64,000 nt of DNA from a virus. Both the position numbers and the translations under genes were made by a program. The DNA is taken from positions 62,001 to 126,000 of IMG/VR virus record IMGVR_UViG_3300035126_001036; one strand, given 5' to 3'. Each line of letters starts with the position of its first letter. The stretch's first letter is position 1. The notes under the pieces are model-generated. The model saw nothing but the letters and a program-made list of their open reading frames with translations, had not been told where the DNA came from and did not search any database. Positions 40,342 to 50,775 of this stretch are shown piece by piece.

Positions 40342-41922
40342 ATGTCTGCAATTATAACTGATAATCTAAGAATTCTGAGAGCCAAACAGTTTGTTGAAAC
40401 TGCCGCAACTACAAACTACTACAGTTTTATTGGGCTTCCTAATCCTTCTGATTATTCTGCTGACTGGAATATTTCCCCATTGGCGCCTAAGGATAGTTTT
40501 GAGCAAGAATCCGACTATTGGGATACAATGATTGCTCTAAAGAAGATTTTTTCAACTGATGTTCGCCAGGCAGTCAGAAAAATTAGATGGGAAAGTGGAA
40601 TTACTTATGATATGTATCGTCATGATGTAAGTCGAACAAAAACCACTATTCCTTCTAGAGCGACTAGTTTATATTCCTCTAATTATTATGTTGTAAATAG
40701 TAACTATCAGGTTTATATTTGTTTAAACAATGGGATTTCACCAGAAAATCCAGGTGGGAGGCAATCTCAGTTTGAACCAAAATTTACAGATCTAGAACCT
40801 AGAGCAGTCGGAACCGGAGTAGATGGTTATATTTGGAAGTATCTTTACACTTTAAGTGCAACTGATATTATTCGTTTTGATAGTATAAACTTCATTCCAA
40901 CCCCACAAAATTGGGGGGAGGATGAGCAGTCGTTTTTAATTAAGAATAATGCGGAGAATAGTGGTCAAATCAAAATTTGTACTGTTACAAATAGAGGTGA
41001 TTACAGTAATGTTTCAGGAATCCGGAACCGAGTTTTCCGAAATGTTCCAATAAAAGGTGATGGCTCTGGGGGTCTAGTCACAATCACGTTTAACAATAAT
41101 GCTCAGGTAGAAAATGTCTTCGTAGCGAATGGTGGACAAAATTATACTTATGGAAGAATTGACATTCAGGCTGGGGGACTCCCAAATCCAACGACTCTAC
41201 CACAATTTGATGTGATTATTCCACCAAAAGGGGGACATGGTTTTGATATTTATAATGAACTAGGAGCATTTTATGTTTCAGTTTATTCTAGAATTGAAAA
41301 TGATTTTGATAACCCGGATTTTATCACTGGAAATGAAATCGCCAGGATTGGTATAGTAAAAAATCCTCTTAGATTTGATTCCTCGGAGGTTCTCACAGAT
41401 GATAAAGTAAGTGCTCTCAATGCAATTAAACTTGTTGGAATTACAAATCAGAGTGATTATCAATCAGCAACCTTCATCCCAGATTCCTTTATCACCCAGA
41501 CGGTTGGTCTAGGTGTCACGGCTGTTGGAAGAGTGGTATCTTATGATAGAAACACTGGAGTTCTTAAGTATTGGCAAGACAAAACACTAGCCGGATTTAC
41601 TACAGCAGGAATTCAAACATCAGCGACATATGGATTTAATCTAGAAAAATTTACTGCAACTCCGGCAACCGGTGGCAGTGTCACAATTTCTGGTGGAAGT
41701 ATTGATTTAAATATTGATACCTCTTTCGGTTCTATTGCAAATCCTGGCATAACAACCACCATAAATAATAGGACATATAGATTAGGTCAATCATTCATTA
41801 ATGGCCTGGCAAATCCAGAGGTCAAAAAACATTCTGGATCTGTCATTTATGTTGATAATAGACCGGCTATTACAAGATCTCAGAATCAAAAAGAAGACAT
41901 TAAGGTAATTCTACAGTTTTAA
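40342..41922 (+). CDS. 8: baseplate wedge subunit gp8
   Basis: 526 residues, against 334 in T4. The conserved core includes YYSFIGLPNPSDYSADWN, then YWDTMIALKKIFSTDVRQAV, RHDVSRTKTTIPSRATSLYS and VDGYIWKYLYTLSATDIIRF. An added central region has the NRGDYS and NGGQNYTYG beta repeats. gp8 joins gp7 and gp10 in the wedge. Confidence 0.88.
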   Translation: MSAIITDNLRILRAKQFVETAATTNYYSFIGLPNPSDYSADWNISPLAPKDSFEQESDYWDTMIALKKIFSTDVRQAVRKIRWESGITYDMYRHDVSRTKTTIPSRATSLYSSNYYVVNSNYQVYICLNNGISPENPGGRQSQFEPKFTDLEPRAVGTGVDGYIWKYLYTLSATDIIRFDSINFIPTPQNWGEDEQSFLIKNNAENSGQIKICTVTNRGDYSNVSGIRNRVFRNVPIKGDGSGGLVTITFNNNAQVENVFVANGGQNYTYGRIDIQAGGLPNPTTLPQFDVIIPPKGGHGFDIYNELGAFYVSVYSRIENDFDNPDFITGNEIARIGIVKNPLRFDSSEVLTDDKVSALNAIKLVGITNQSDYQSATFIPDSFITQTVGLGVTAVGRVVSYDRNTGVLKYWQDKTLAGFTTAGIQTSATYGFNLEKFTATPATGGSVTISGGSIDLNIDTSFGSIANPGITTTINNRTYRLGQSFINGLANPEVKKHSGSVIYVDNRPAITRSQNQKEDIKVILQF

Positions 41923-41924
41923 TC

Positions 41925-44900
41925 ATGCCACAGGAAACCAATCTAAACGTATCTCCATATTTTGATGATTTTGATGCGGATAAGAATTACTACAAGGTTC
42001 TATTTAAACCAACTCAACCTGTTCAGGCAAGAGAATTAAATAGTCTCCAATCTATTCTACAAAATCAAGTAGAGCAGTTTGGGAATCATATTTTTAAAGA
42101 AGGATCCGTTGTAATCCCAGGTCAGCTTTCAATTGATAATCCATTTCATGCGGTGGAAATTGAGCCCCAATTCAATGGAATTCCAGTTTCTGCATATTTT
42201 AATGAAATTCTAGGAAAAACAATCCGAGGATCTCTAAGTGGAGTCAGTGCAAAGGTTGTTTATGTTTTAGATCAAAGACTATCAGAAAGAAATAATTATA
42301 CTCTTTACGTTCAATATCTAGAAAGCGGTGGGCCAAACTTTGAAAACAAGGTTTTCCTAGATGGTGAATCAATAATCACAGAAAATTCAATTACATATTC
42401 CGGAATCACCATTCAGGCTGGTCAAGAAATTGTCACAACAATTGCGGCAAATTCAACCTCAGATGGTTCGGCTGTAAATGTCGCCTCTGGTGTTTATTTT
42501 GTAAGGGGGGTTTTTGCAAGAGTAAATTCGCAGCGAATTCTTCTTGATCAATATGGAACTCAGCCATCTTACAGAGTTGGCTTCAATATTATTGAAAGAG
42601 TGGTAAATGCTCTAGAAGATGAAACTCTTTATGATAATTCTCAAGGTTTTTCTAATTATGCGGCTCCAGGTGCTGATAGATTTCAAATTGAACTAGAACT
42701 TAAAAAATATAATATAAATGATAATCCGGATAATTTTGTTGAAATTCTTCGGGTAATTAATGGTCAGCCTCAGTTTTTTGAAAGAAATTCTCAATATAGT
42801 CTTATCAGGGATGAGCTTGCAAGAAGAACTGCTGAAACTAATGGTGACTATTATGTAAGGCCATTTACGCTATTCGTAAGAGATTCCCTGAATGATAGGA
42901 CCTTAACAAATGGTATCTATTTTGAGGAACAAAGAACCGTAAATGGAAATACACCATCAGAAGATGTGATGGTGTATGAAATTGGCCCAGGAAAGGCCTA
43001 TGTTAATGGTTATGACGTTGAAACAATTTCCCCTAGACTCTTAGAAGTTCCTAAGACGAGGGAAACAAAAACACTAGAGAGGCAGGTTATTCCATATAAT
43101 GCTGGTCAATTGATCGCTCTCAACAATGTTTATGGGGCTCCTTATATCGGGATTAAGACCGATACTACTGTTAGTTTGATTGATCGTAGACTTGGGGCCA
43201 ACAAATCAGTTGCGGTTGGTACTACTATTGGTGTGGCAAGAGTTTATGATTATGTTCCTGAAAGTTCGTATTCTGACAATACAAGTATTCTTGATCTAAG
43301 ACTATTCGATATTCAGACATTTACCAAAATTACTCTGACTACTGAAATCACACAGGCAACTCCTGCACTAATTAAAGGAAAACGGAGTAATGCTTCTGGA
43401 TTCTTGTATCAAAATACATCAAATAGTAAAGAACTACTTCTTTATCAGGTCTCTGGTCAATTTTCAAATAACGAACCAATTACAATCAATGGAATTGATA
43501 ATGGAAGACTTATTAGTAGCGTAGAGGATTATTCAACTTCTGATATTAAATCCATATATTCTACTTTTAGTGGGAACACTTTTAATGCGGATCTTGTTTT
43601 AGAAAATAAAATTCTTATTGCCCCATCTGGTTCTCTGTTTAATATTACTGCCGCATCGACTGGAATTTCAACAGTATCTTCAGGTCTAAGCACTGATTTT
43701 CTACGAACTATAAAGGCAGGAGATGTTGTCTCATACGCTGTTCAAAATCTTGATGATGTCGTTTATAACAGAATAGTATCAATTTCACCAACCGGAAGAA
43801 GTTTTACCATTACCGGAATAACAACTGTTCCGGGTATTTGTGATGGAAGACTTCCTTCTTCTAATGTTACAGTAACCAATATTGTAAAACTAACTTCTTC
43901 AATTTATTCTGAAAATTCTTCACTACTGACTCAATTAAACCGTTCTAATATCTCTTCTATCAGTCTAGACAATAGCGAAATTTTCCAAAGAAGAGTTTTT
44001 TCTAATCAGACTATTACTTCATCAACCATTCTTCTAACAATAACTGATGAGGATGTCTTTTTTGATGGTTTTGATGAGGATAAGTATCTTATTTCATATT
44101 CCGATGGGACCATAGAGCCACTGAGGCGGGATAAATTTAGTCCTGTTGGCAATTCTGGAAAGCAAGTGCAGTTTACAGGCCTTACCAAGGCATCTGGAAC
44201 CGCAACAGTAATCGCAACCGTAAAAAATATTAAACCAAATTCTAAGGCAAAAACCTTAAATAAGGCAAATGTTCTTACTATTAGTAATTCTAAATTAACT
44301 TCTTCTGGTATTGGAACTACCACATTAAATGATGGTTTGACATATAGTCAGGTCTATGGAACCCGAGTACAAGATGATGAGATTTCACTTAATGTGCCAG
44401 ATGTAGTTAGAGTTCTTGCGGTCTACGAATCATCTTCTACTTCTGATCCACAACTTCCGAAACTACAATTTGGATCGTTTAGCGGACAAACCAATAGTAA
44501 CCAAGACTTGTTTATTGGGGAACAAATTATAGGAAAAACATCCGGAGCAGTTGGTTTAATTATCAACCGAATTGGAGTAGATGAGATTGAATATGTGTAT
44601 CTCAACACTTTTAAATTTGCAGAAGACGAGATTATTACGTCAAAAGAATCCAAAATTCAAGCAACAGTTCTTTCAAGAACTTTAGGTGATAATAATGTCA
44701 CTCAAAACTTTATTTTTGATGATGGGCAGAGAGAAACAATTCTAGATTATTCTAGAATTGTCAGAAAAAGGAATGTAATTGAACCATCAAAGAAATTAAA
44801 AATCGTCTTCCAAAATTACACTATTGATGCAAATGATACTGGAGAATTTGTATCAGTAAATAGTTACCAAAATGAAGATTTCAAGCATAATATTCCTTAT

Positions 44901-47900
44901 ATTAATAATGTAAGATTAAGTGATTACATTGACCTGCGGCCAAGAGTTGCTCCATACTCTGCAAGTTCAAGATCTCCATTTGAGTTTATTTCAAGAAACT
45001 TTGCGGCTGATGGTCAATATTCAAACTATGTTCTTGCCCCAGAAAATAATCTAATTCTTTCATACTCCTATTATCTCCCAAGGATAGACGTAGTTTTTCT
45101 GAATCCTAATGGAACCTTTGAGGTTGTGCAGGGGACTCCTTCCGATACTCCACAACTTCCGGAATTCAAGGCAAATGCTTTTGATATTGCGGTCCTTAAT
45201 ATTCCTCCCTATGTCTATGATGTAAAGAATATTCTGGTCAATATGTCAGAACACAAGAGATATCGAATGGATGATATCTCTCTTCTTGAAGAAAGAATTA
45301 GCAGGGTTGAAGAATTTACTGTACTTTCTGCCCTAGAAAGTAAAACAGAGAACTTTGTTATTAAAGATGCTGAGACTGGACTAGACCGATTTAAATCTGG
45401 CTTCTTTGTTGATGATTTTAAGAATCATGCGTACCATGATCTTGAAAATCCAAATTTTAAATCTTCAATTGATAAAGAAAAGAAAATTTTAAGACCACTA
45501 CACTATACAACATCCCTAGATTTGCAACTTGGATCTGAGGCCATTTCAGGTATAGGGCAAACATTTGATCCAAATGCTGACCAGAGTTTTGTAAGTGATC
45601 TTGGGTCTATTGGAATTAAAAAAACCGGAGATTTGATTACCCTTGATTATGATGAGGTTGTTTTCCACGAACAACAATTTGCCACAAAAACTGAAAGTGT
45701 TACCGCATTCCTTGTTCGATATTGGTCTGGTTTGTTAAATCTAAACCCTCCATTGGATACATGGGTTGATGAAAAGGCTATTACAACAAATAGTTTTAAC
45801 AGAGTAAGATCAGTTAACCGCTTACCAAATGCTAATATAACGGTTGTTAATAATGTAACAGAAAATGATGTGGTCTTCCGAAAGGCCCCAAATTCTCAGG
45901 CCGGTATTCAACCATTTGATTGGATTGGAAATGCCCAGAAAAGATTAGCCCAAGGTGGAAAATTTGATGTTGCTGGAGCGGCATCTCAAGGTAGTAGAAG
46001 AGCACTTGTTATTGGTAAGAATTTTAGAGGAGAAACAAGAACTCTTGAAATTGTAAATGGCAATACTATTAGAATCGATGGTCTCCACTGGAGAACCGGG
46101 GATCTGGCTCTATTGACCAAATATGTTCCCGCAGATGTTGCAAATCAATTTATAAACAGAATGCAGGCTGGGGGATTTGCAGGAAGAGGTGGAGCACTGG
46201 AATTCACCCCACCAACAATCGCAGAAACCAGAAAGACTTCAACTACAACAAAGAGCACTTCCAATACTATTACCACCGTTACCCCAGAAAGAATAGTTGA
46301 GCGCGAGACTCAGACATCTTCACTGTCTCACTATACTGAGCCAGTAAGATACCTAAGAAACCGAAACATAGAATTTGTTTCTAAAGGTCTAAAACCAAGA
46401 ACACGATTTTATCCATTCTTCCAGGGAGTAGATATCAGCAACTATGTAACTCCTAAGTTACTTGAAGTTGAAATGGTTTCTGGTAAGTTTGTTGTTGGTG
46501 AGACTGTTGTTTCTGATCCGACTTTTACCAGCCAAAATGTTTCATTTAGACTTTGTACTCCCAATCACAAAGAAGGTAGATTTAACAACCCAACTGAAAC
46601 ATTCAGGTTTAATCCTTATAATCAACAATCATTTGAACGATCATATAGTGAAACTTCTGCTGTTCTTAATGTAGATACTAGATCTATGGAACTTGCATCA
46701 GAGACTCGATTTTTTGGGCAGGTTGCTCCAAGAATGAGAATTATTGGAAGAACCTCCGGTGCAGTTGCTACCATTCGACGAATTAGACTTCTTTCTGATA
46801 ATAGCGGAACCCTAATTGGTTCGTTTAATGTTCCTGATCCAAATGTAAGAGGAAATCCCCGTTGGATTAATGGTGAAAATAATTTTATATTAATTGATAC
46901 TCCTTCACTTGATCAAATAAAATTAGTCGAATTTATTCCTAATTCAAGAATCAATGAAAGTAGTGCCGAGGCTGAATTTACTTCTAGTGCTATAACTAAT
47001 ATTGCAGAGACAAATATTCTCACTACAAGAAACATTAAAATTATTCCACCAAGAAATATTAATACAACAACTATTACTAATGTAACAACCAATACAACGA
47101 CAGTTTCTCAAAATGTTGTCCCTAGCTCTGTTCAAATTCAACAACCTTATGATCCTCTGGCCCAATCATTCTATGTGTTTGAAGATACGGGTGTATTCCT
47201 AACTTCTGTTGATGTTTATTTTGAAACTAGTGATTCGGATAATGTTCCAGTAACTCTTCAAATTAGACCACTTCTTGCTGGGGTTCCTAGTAATATTGTA
47301 GTACCTTTCTCTGAGGTTACTCTTACTCCGGATCAGATTAATCTTTCTATTAATGGCTCAGTTCCAACCAAATTTACATTCCCATCTCCTGTTTATTTAC
47401 AAGGTCCTCAACAACAAACAGTAAGACAGGCGCCAATTGCAAGCGAATCTTCAGCAGAATATGCAATTGTTTTGATTTCAAACAGCCCAAATTATAGGGT
47501 ATTTGTTACTGAGCTTGGTCAAAATGATATTCAAAGTAGAATTAGAATAACCAAACAACCTACACTGGGAAGTATGTTTAAGTCCCAGAATGGAACTGTG
47601 TGGACACCATCTCAATTGGAGGATTTAAAATACAAAATTTATAGGGCACAGTTTAAAAATGAAGGTATTTTAAAATTCTTTAATCCAAAACTTGATATTG
47701 GAAATGGTAAGAAAACCGTCACCGGCCCTAATCAATTTGAATTCCTATCAAAGAGAATTATTGTTGGTCTAGGTTCAACTGGTTATTCTTCTGTGGTTCA
47801 AGAAGGTGTCACTATTACTCAGGGTAGTGCTTCGGCTACTCTAATTGGAATTTCTGGTAGAATCACAACCGGCGCAGGAGCCGGAACAACCATAAGCAAT

Positions 47901-49658
47901 GTTGGTTTTGGTTATACTAATGGGACCTTTACTAATGTTAATCTGGTTACAGAGACTGGATTTGGTCTAGGTGCAGTTGCAACTGTTGGTGTAGCTAATA
48001 GTGTTATTGGTTCTATTAATATTACTAATGGTGGGATTGGTTATAAGGTGGGCGATTCTCTTCTGATTCCACCTCTTGGACAAGGCCTAGGAATTAATGG
48101 TCGAATTACCGTTACCAATATTGCATCGCCTAACACATTTGTTCTCGATGAAGTACAAGGAACCTTTAATGTTGGGGTATCAACGGTCAACTTTATAAAT
48201 TCTTCTGGAATATCAAGTGCAATTGGAGCAGGTATTACAGTAACTTCCATTACCGAGGATCAATTCTTTGATGGTCTTCACATGAAGGTCTATCAACAAA
48301 ATCATGGTATGCATTCATTTGAAAATTATGTAGAAATTAATGATTTTAGACCACTTAATTCTGATACTAATTCTACAACATCATCTGAAATTACATCAAC
48401 CCAAAATACAATTCCACTTCAATCATCAGCTGGATTCAATATTTTTGAAGGGGTGACAGTAAGTCCAATAAATCCTGGTTATGCAATTATCGGTAATGAG
48501 GTCATCAGATACACTGCAATTTCCGGGAATACATTAACTGGTGTTACAAGAGCAGTTGATGGAACTCAGGCAATTGCATATGCGAATAATACTTTTGTTT
48601 ATAAGTATGAATTTAATGGAGTATCACTGAGAAGAATTAATAAAATTCACAATTTTGCGGAAGTAGATTCAGCCAATACTGGAAAATTCCCGATTGATTT
48701 GAATAGTTACTTCATTAAGATTGACATGAGTGATACCGATTTTGATGGAAAATCAATTGGAACTAACAGAGAAAACAATCTCTATTTCAGGCAGCATGTA
48801 CAAGGTGGACAAACCGGAACTGTTATTTCTAATAACATCCAGTACGAATCAATTACTCCAAATATTGCAAGTATTATTCCGGCAAAAACAAATATTTCAA
48901 CCAAAATTAGGACCTTCACTGGTTCTAGTGTTGGTGGAAATGAAAAGCCATTTATAGACAGAGGATTTGAAATTATTCCCCTTGATACGCAAACCTATTT
49001 CACAGAGCCAAAATTAATTTGCTCTTCTGTAAATGAAGAAAGATTTATTACTAACTCTCCTGGAAATAGATCATTGTCTTTTGAAATGCTATTTACAACC
49101 GATGATACTAGGGTTTCTCCGGTTGTTGATACAATTAATACCTCTGTTGCTCTAACATCAAACTTGATTAATAATTCAAATGGAATTGGCGAATTAGCAA
49201 CGTATTCAACCGATACTTTAGTGAGAGGAGATAATGATTCTCACGAGGCTATCTACATTTCAAAACCAACTCGTCTGAAAATCCCCGCCAATGCGATCAA
49301 GGTGATCTTAAGTGCAAGTCGCAATGATTTAAATGATGTTCGGGTTCTTTATCAAATTTTCCGAGATGATGAATCCAATGTTAATCCTTCCTTTGAACTA
49401 TTTCCTGGTTATAAAAATTATGTAGTCGATGGGTTTGGAATTAAGAGAGTTATTGATGTTTCTAAGAATGATGGATCTTCAGATTCGTTTGTCAAAGAAA
49501 CTTCAGATAGAACATTTAAGGATTATGAATATTCAGTGGATGATCTTCCTGATTTCAATGCATTTGCCATCAAAATTGTCATGGCAAGTAGTAACCAGGC
49601 GACACCCCCTCTGATTCGCCAACTCAGGGCAATCGCAACCATTAAACCGAGGATTTAA
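41925..49658 (+). CDS. giant DUF4815-type virion protein (gp9/gp10 position)
   Basis: 2,577 residues. The N-terminal 350 residues (FDADKNYYKVLFKPTQPVQA, RELNSLQSILQNQVEQFGNH) are the DUF4815 domain found in cyanophage tail proteins. A coiled coil near 1,107-1,130 (ISLLEERISRVEEFTVLSAL) is followed by beta-rich segments, a Thr/Asn-rich linker near 1,690-1,730, GxGY repeats near 1,990-2,050 and a C-terminal domain (DIGNGKK and on, ending VMASSNQATPPLIRQLRAI). Position after gp8 matches T4 gp9-gp12, so it probably forms the outer wedge or fibre base. Confidence 0.72.
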   Translation: MPQETNLNVSPYFDDFDADKNYYKVLFKPTQPVQARELNSLQSILQNQVEQFGNHIFKEGSVVIPGQLSIDNPFHAVEIEPQFNGIPVSAYFNEILGKTIRGSLSGVSAKVVYVLDQRLSERNNYTLYVQYLESGGPNFENKVFLDGESIITENSITYSGITIQAGQEIVTTIAANSTSDGSAVNVASGVYFVRGVFARVNSQRILLDQYGTQPSYRVGFNIIERVVNALEDETLYDNSQGFSNYAAPGADRFQIELELKKYNINDNPDNFVEILRVINGQPQFFERNSQYSLIRDELARRTAETNGDYYVRPFTLFVRDSLNDRTLTNGIYFEEQRTVNGNTPSEDVMVYEIGPGKAYVNGYDVETISPRLLEVPKTRETKTLERQVIPYNAGQLIALNNVYGAPYIGIKTDTTVSLIDRRLGANKSVAVGTTIGVARVYDYVPESSYSDNTSILDLRLFDIQTFTKITLTTEITQATPALIKGKRSNASGFLYQNTSNSKELLLYQVSGQFSNNEPITINGIDNGRLISSVEDYSTSDIKSIYSTFSGNTFNADLVLENKILIAPSGSLFNITAASTGISTVSSGLSTDFLRTIKAGDVVSYAVQNLDDVVYNRIVSISPTGRSFTITGITTVPGICDGRLPSSNVTVTNIVKLTSSIYSENSSLLTQLNRSNISSISLDNSEIFQRRVFSNQTITSSTILLTITDEDVFFDGFDEDKYLISYSDGTIEPLRRDKFSPVGNSGKQVQFTGLTKASGTATVIATVKNIKPNSKAKTLNKANVLTISNSKLTSSGIGTTTLNDGLTYSQVYGTRVQDDEISLNVPDVVRVLAVYESSSTSDPQLPKLQFGSFSGQTNSNQDLFIGEQIIGKTSGAVGLIINRIGVDEIEYVYLNTFKFAEDEIITSKESKIQATVLSRTLGDNNVTQNFIFDDGQRETILDYSRIVRKRNVIEPSKKLKIVFQNYTIDANDTGEFVSVNSYQNEDFKHNIPYINNVRLSDYIDLRPRVAPYSASSRSPFEFISRNFAADGQYSNYVLAPENNLILSYSYYLPRIDVVFLNPNGTFEVVQGTPSDTPQLPEFKANAFDIAVLNIPPYVYDVKNILVNMSEHKRYRMDDISLLEERISRVEEFTVLSALESKTENFVIKDAETGLDRFKSGFFVDDFKNHAYHDLENPNFKSSIDKEKKILRPLHYTTSLDLQLGSEAISGIGQTFDPNADQSFVSDLGSIGIKKTGDLITLDYDEVVFHEQQFATKTESVTAFLVRYWSGLLNLNPPLDTWVDEKAITTNSFNRVRSVNRLPNANITVVNNVTENDVVFRKAPNSQAGIQPFDWIGNAQKRLAQGGKFDVAGAASQGSRRALVIGKNFRGETRTLEIVNGNTIRIDGLHWRTGDLALLTKYVPADVANQFINRMQAGGFAGRGGALEFTPPTIAETRKTSTTTKSTSNTITTVTPERIVERETQTSSLSHYTEPVRYLRNRNIEFVSKGLKPRTRFYPFFQGVDISNYVTPKLLEVEMVSGKFVVGETVVSDPTFTSQNVSFRLCTPNHKEGRFNNPTETFRFNPYNQQSFERSYSETSAVLNVDTRSMELASETRFFGQVAPRMRIIGRTSGAVATIRRIRLLSDNSGTLIGSFNVPDPNVRGNPRWINGENNFILIDTPSLDQIKLVEFIPNSRINESSAEAEFTSSAITNIAETNILTTRNIKIIPPRNINTTTITNVTTNTTTVSQNVVPSSVQIQQPYDPLAQSFYVFEDTGVFLTSVDVYFETSDSDNVPVTLQIRPLLAGVPSNIVVPFSEVTLTPDQINLSINGSVPTKFTFPSPVYLQGPQQQTVRQAPIASESSAEYAIVLISNSPNYRVFVTELGQNDIQSRIRITKQPTLGSMFKSQNGTVWTPSQLEDLKYKIYRAQFKNEGILKFFNPKLDIGNGKKTVTGPNQFEFLSKRIIVGLGSTGYSSVVQEGVTITQGSASATLIGISGRITTGAGAGTTISNVGFGYTNGTFTNVNLVTETGFGLGAVATVGVANSVIGSINITNGGIGYKVGDSLLIPPLGQGLGINGRITVTNIASPNTFVLDEVQGTFNVGVSTVNFINSSGISSAIGAGITVTSITEDQFFDGLHMKVYQQNHGMHSFENYVEINDFRPLNSDTNSTTSSEITSTQNTIPLQSSAGFNIFEGVTVSPINPGYAIIGNEVIRYTAISGNTLTGVTRAVDGTQAIAYANNTFVYKYEFNGVSLRRINKIHNFAEVDSANTGKFPIDLNSYFIKIDMSDTDFDGKSIGTNRENNLYFRQHVQGGQTGTVISNNIQYESITPNIASIIPAKTNISTKIRTFTGSSVGGNEKPFIDRGFEIIPLDTQTYFTEPKLICSSVNEERFITNSPGNRSLSFEMLFTTDDTRVSPVVDTINTSVALTSNLINNSNGIGELATYSTDTLVRGDNDSHEAIYISKPTRLKIPANAIKVILSASRNDLNDVRVLYQIFRDDESNVNPSFELFPGYKNYVVDGFGIKRVIDVSKNDGSSDSFVKETSDRTFKDYEYSVDDLPDFNAFAIKIVMASSNQATPPLIRQLRAIATIKPRI

Positions 49659-49660
49659 TT

Positions 49661-49882
49661 ATGTCTTATATCAAGGTAAAGGATAATGAACATCTTCTAA
49701 GAGATGTAGATTCTAATGGTATTATTAATAACAATACCGAAGAATATAAAAATTATGTTAATGCCTACATCAGGCAGATGAGTTCAAAGGCCAGAATAGA
49801 AGAATTGCAAAGTCAGGTTGATGATATTAGAAGTGATGTTAAAGAAATCAAAGAACTAATTTTAAAACTATTAAATAGTTAA
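49661..49882 (+). CDS. small coiled-coil protein
   Basis: 73 residues; residues 38-70 form a coiled coil (SSKARIEELQSQVDDIRSDV). It starts 2 nt after the preceding stop. Short proteins of this kind often accompany cyanophage gp13; a trimerising or chaperone role is conjecture. Confidence 0.6.
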   Translation: MSYIKVKDNEHLLRDVDSNGIINNNTEEYKNYVNAYIRQMSSKARIEELQSQVDDIRSDVKEIKELILKLLNS

Positions 49883-49886
49883 AAAA

Positions 49887-50705
49887 ATGGCAAAACCATC
49901 TTCTAGACAAGAACTTGTAGATTATTGCAAAAGAAAACTGGGAGCACCGGTTTTGGAAATAAATGTTGCTGAAGAGCAAATTGATGATCTGGTTGATGAT
50001 GCAGTTCAATTCTTCCAAGAAAGACACTTTGATGGAGTTTCTCAGACTATTCTAAAATATGAGATAACCCAAGAAGATATTGACCGCGCCAGAGGAAGAA
50101 CCGGAGAAGGTACATACACCCAAGTTGGTATTGCAAAAACCTATACATATAAAGAAAATTCCAATTATATTGAAATTCCAGATCATATTATAGGTATTAA
50201 TAAGGTCTTTAAATTATTTGGAAGTCAGAGTCTTGGTTATGGAATGTTCAATTTTAAATATCAACTGTTTCTTAATGACATTTATTACTGGGGATCTACT
50301 GATATTTTAACCTATTTTATGACCAAGAGATATCTTGAAGACATGGACTGGATTTTAAGTCCAGATGCTATGGTTAGATTTAATAAAAGAGACTCTAAAC
50401 TTTATATCGATGTTGACTGGGCAACGGTTTCTCCTGGAAATATTTTACTTATTGATTGTTATAGAGTCCTGGATCCAACTGATTCAACAAAAGTATGGAA
50501 TGATAGTTTTCTTAAACCATACTTAACGGCCCTCATAAAAAGGCAATGGGGACAGAATCTTATTAAGTTTAGAGGTGTAAAACTTCCTGGTGGGGTTGAA
50601 TTAAATGGTCGGGAAATTTATGATGATGCCCAAAGAGAAATTGATATAATTATTGAACGCATGAGTTCCTCGTATGAGATGCCATGTTTCGATTTAGTTG
50701 GATAA
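49887..50705 (+). CDS. 13: neck protein gp13
   Basis: 272 residues, against 309 in T4. Diagnostic segments: RQELVDYCKRKLGAPVLEIN, then EEQIDDLVDDAVQFFQERHF, YIEIPDHIIGINKVFKLFG and WNDSFLKPYLTALIKRQWGQ. gp13 and gp14 complete the filled head before tail joining. Confidence 0.92.
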   Translation: MAKPSSRQELVDYCKRKLGAPVLEINVAEEQIDDLVDDAVQFFQERHFDGVSQTILKYEITQEDIDRARGRTGEGTYTQVGIAKTYTYKENSNYIEIPDHIIGINKVFKLFGSQSLGYGMFNFKYQLFLNDIYYWGSTDILTYFMTKRYLEDMDWILSPDAMVRFNKRDSKLYIDVDWATVSPGNILLIDCYRVLDPTDSTKVWNDSFLKPYLTALIKRQWGQNLIKFRGVKLPGGVELNGREIYDDAQREIDIIIERMSSSYEMPCFDLVG

Positions 50706-50775
50706 TTTATGTTTTATAAATCTCTTTATTCTTTAGTCTCTCAGTAGTTTACCTAAATTAAGAATTCAGTAAAAA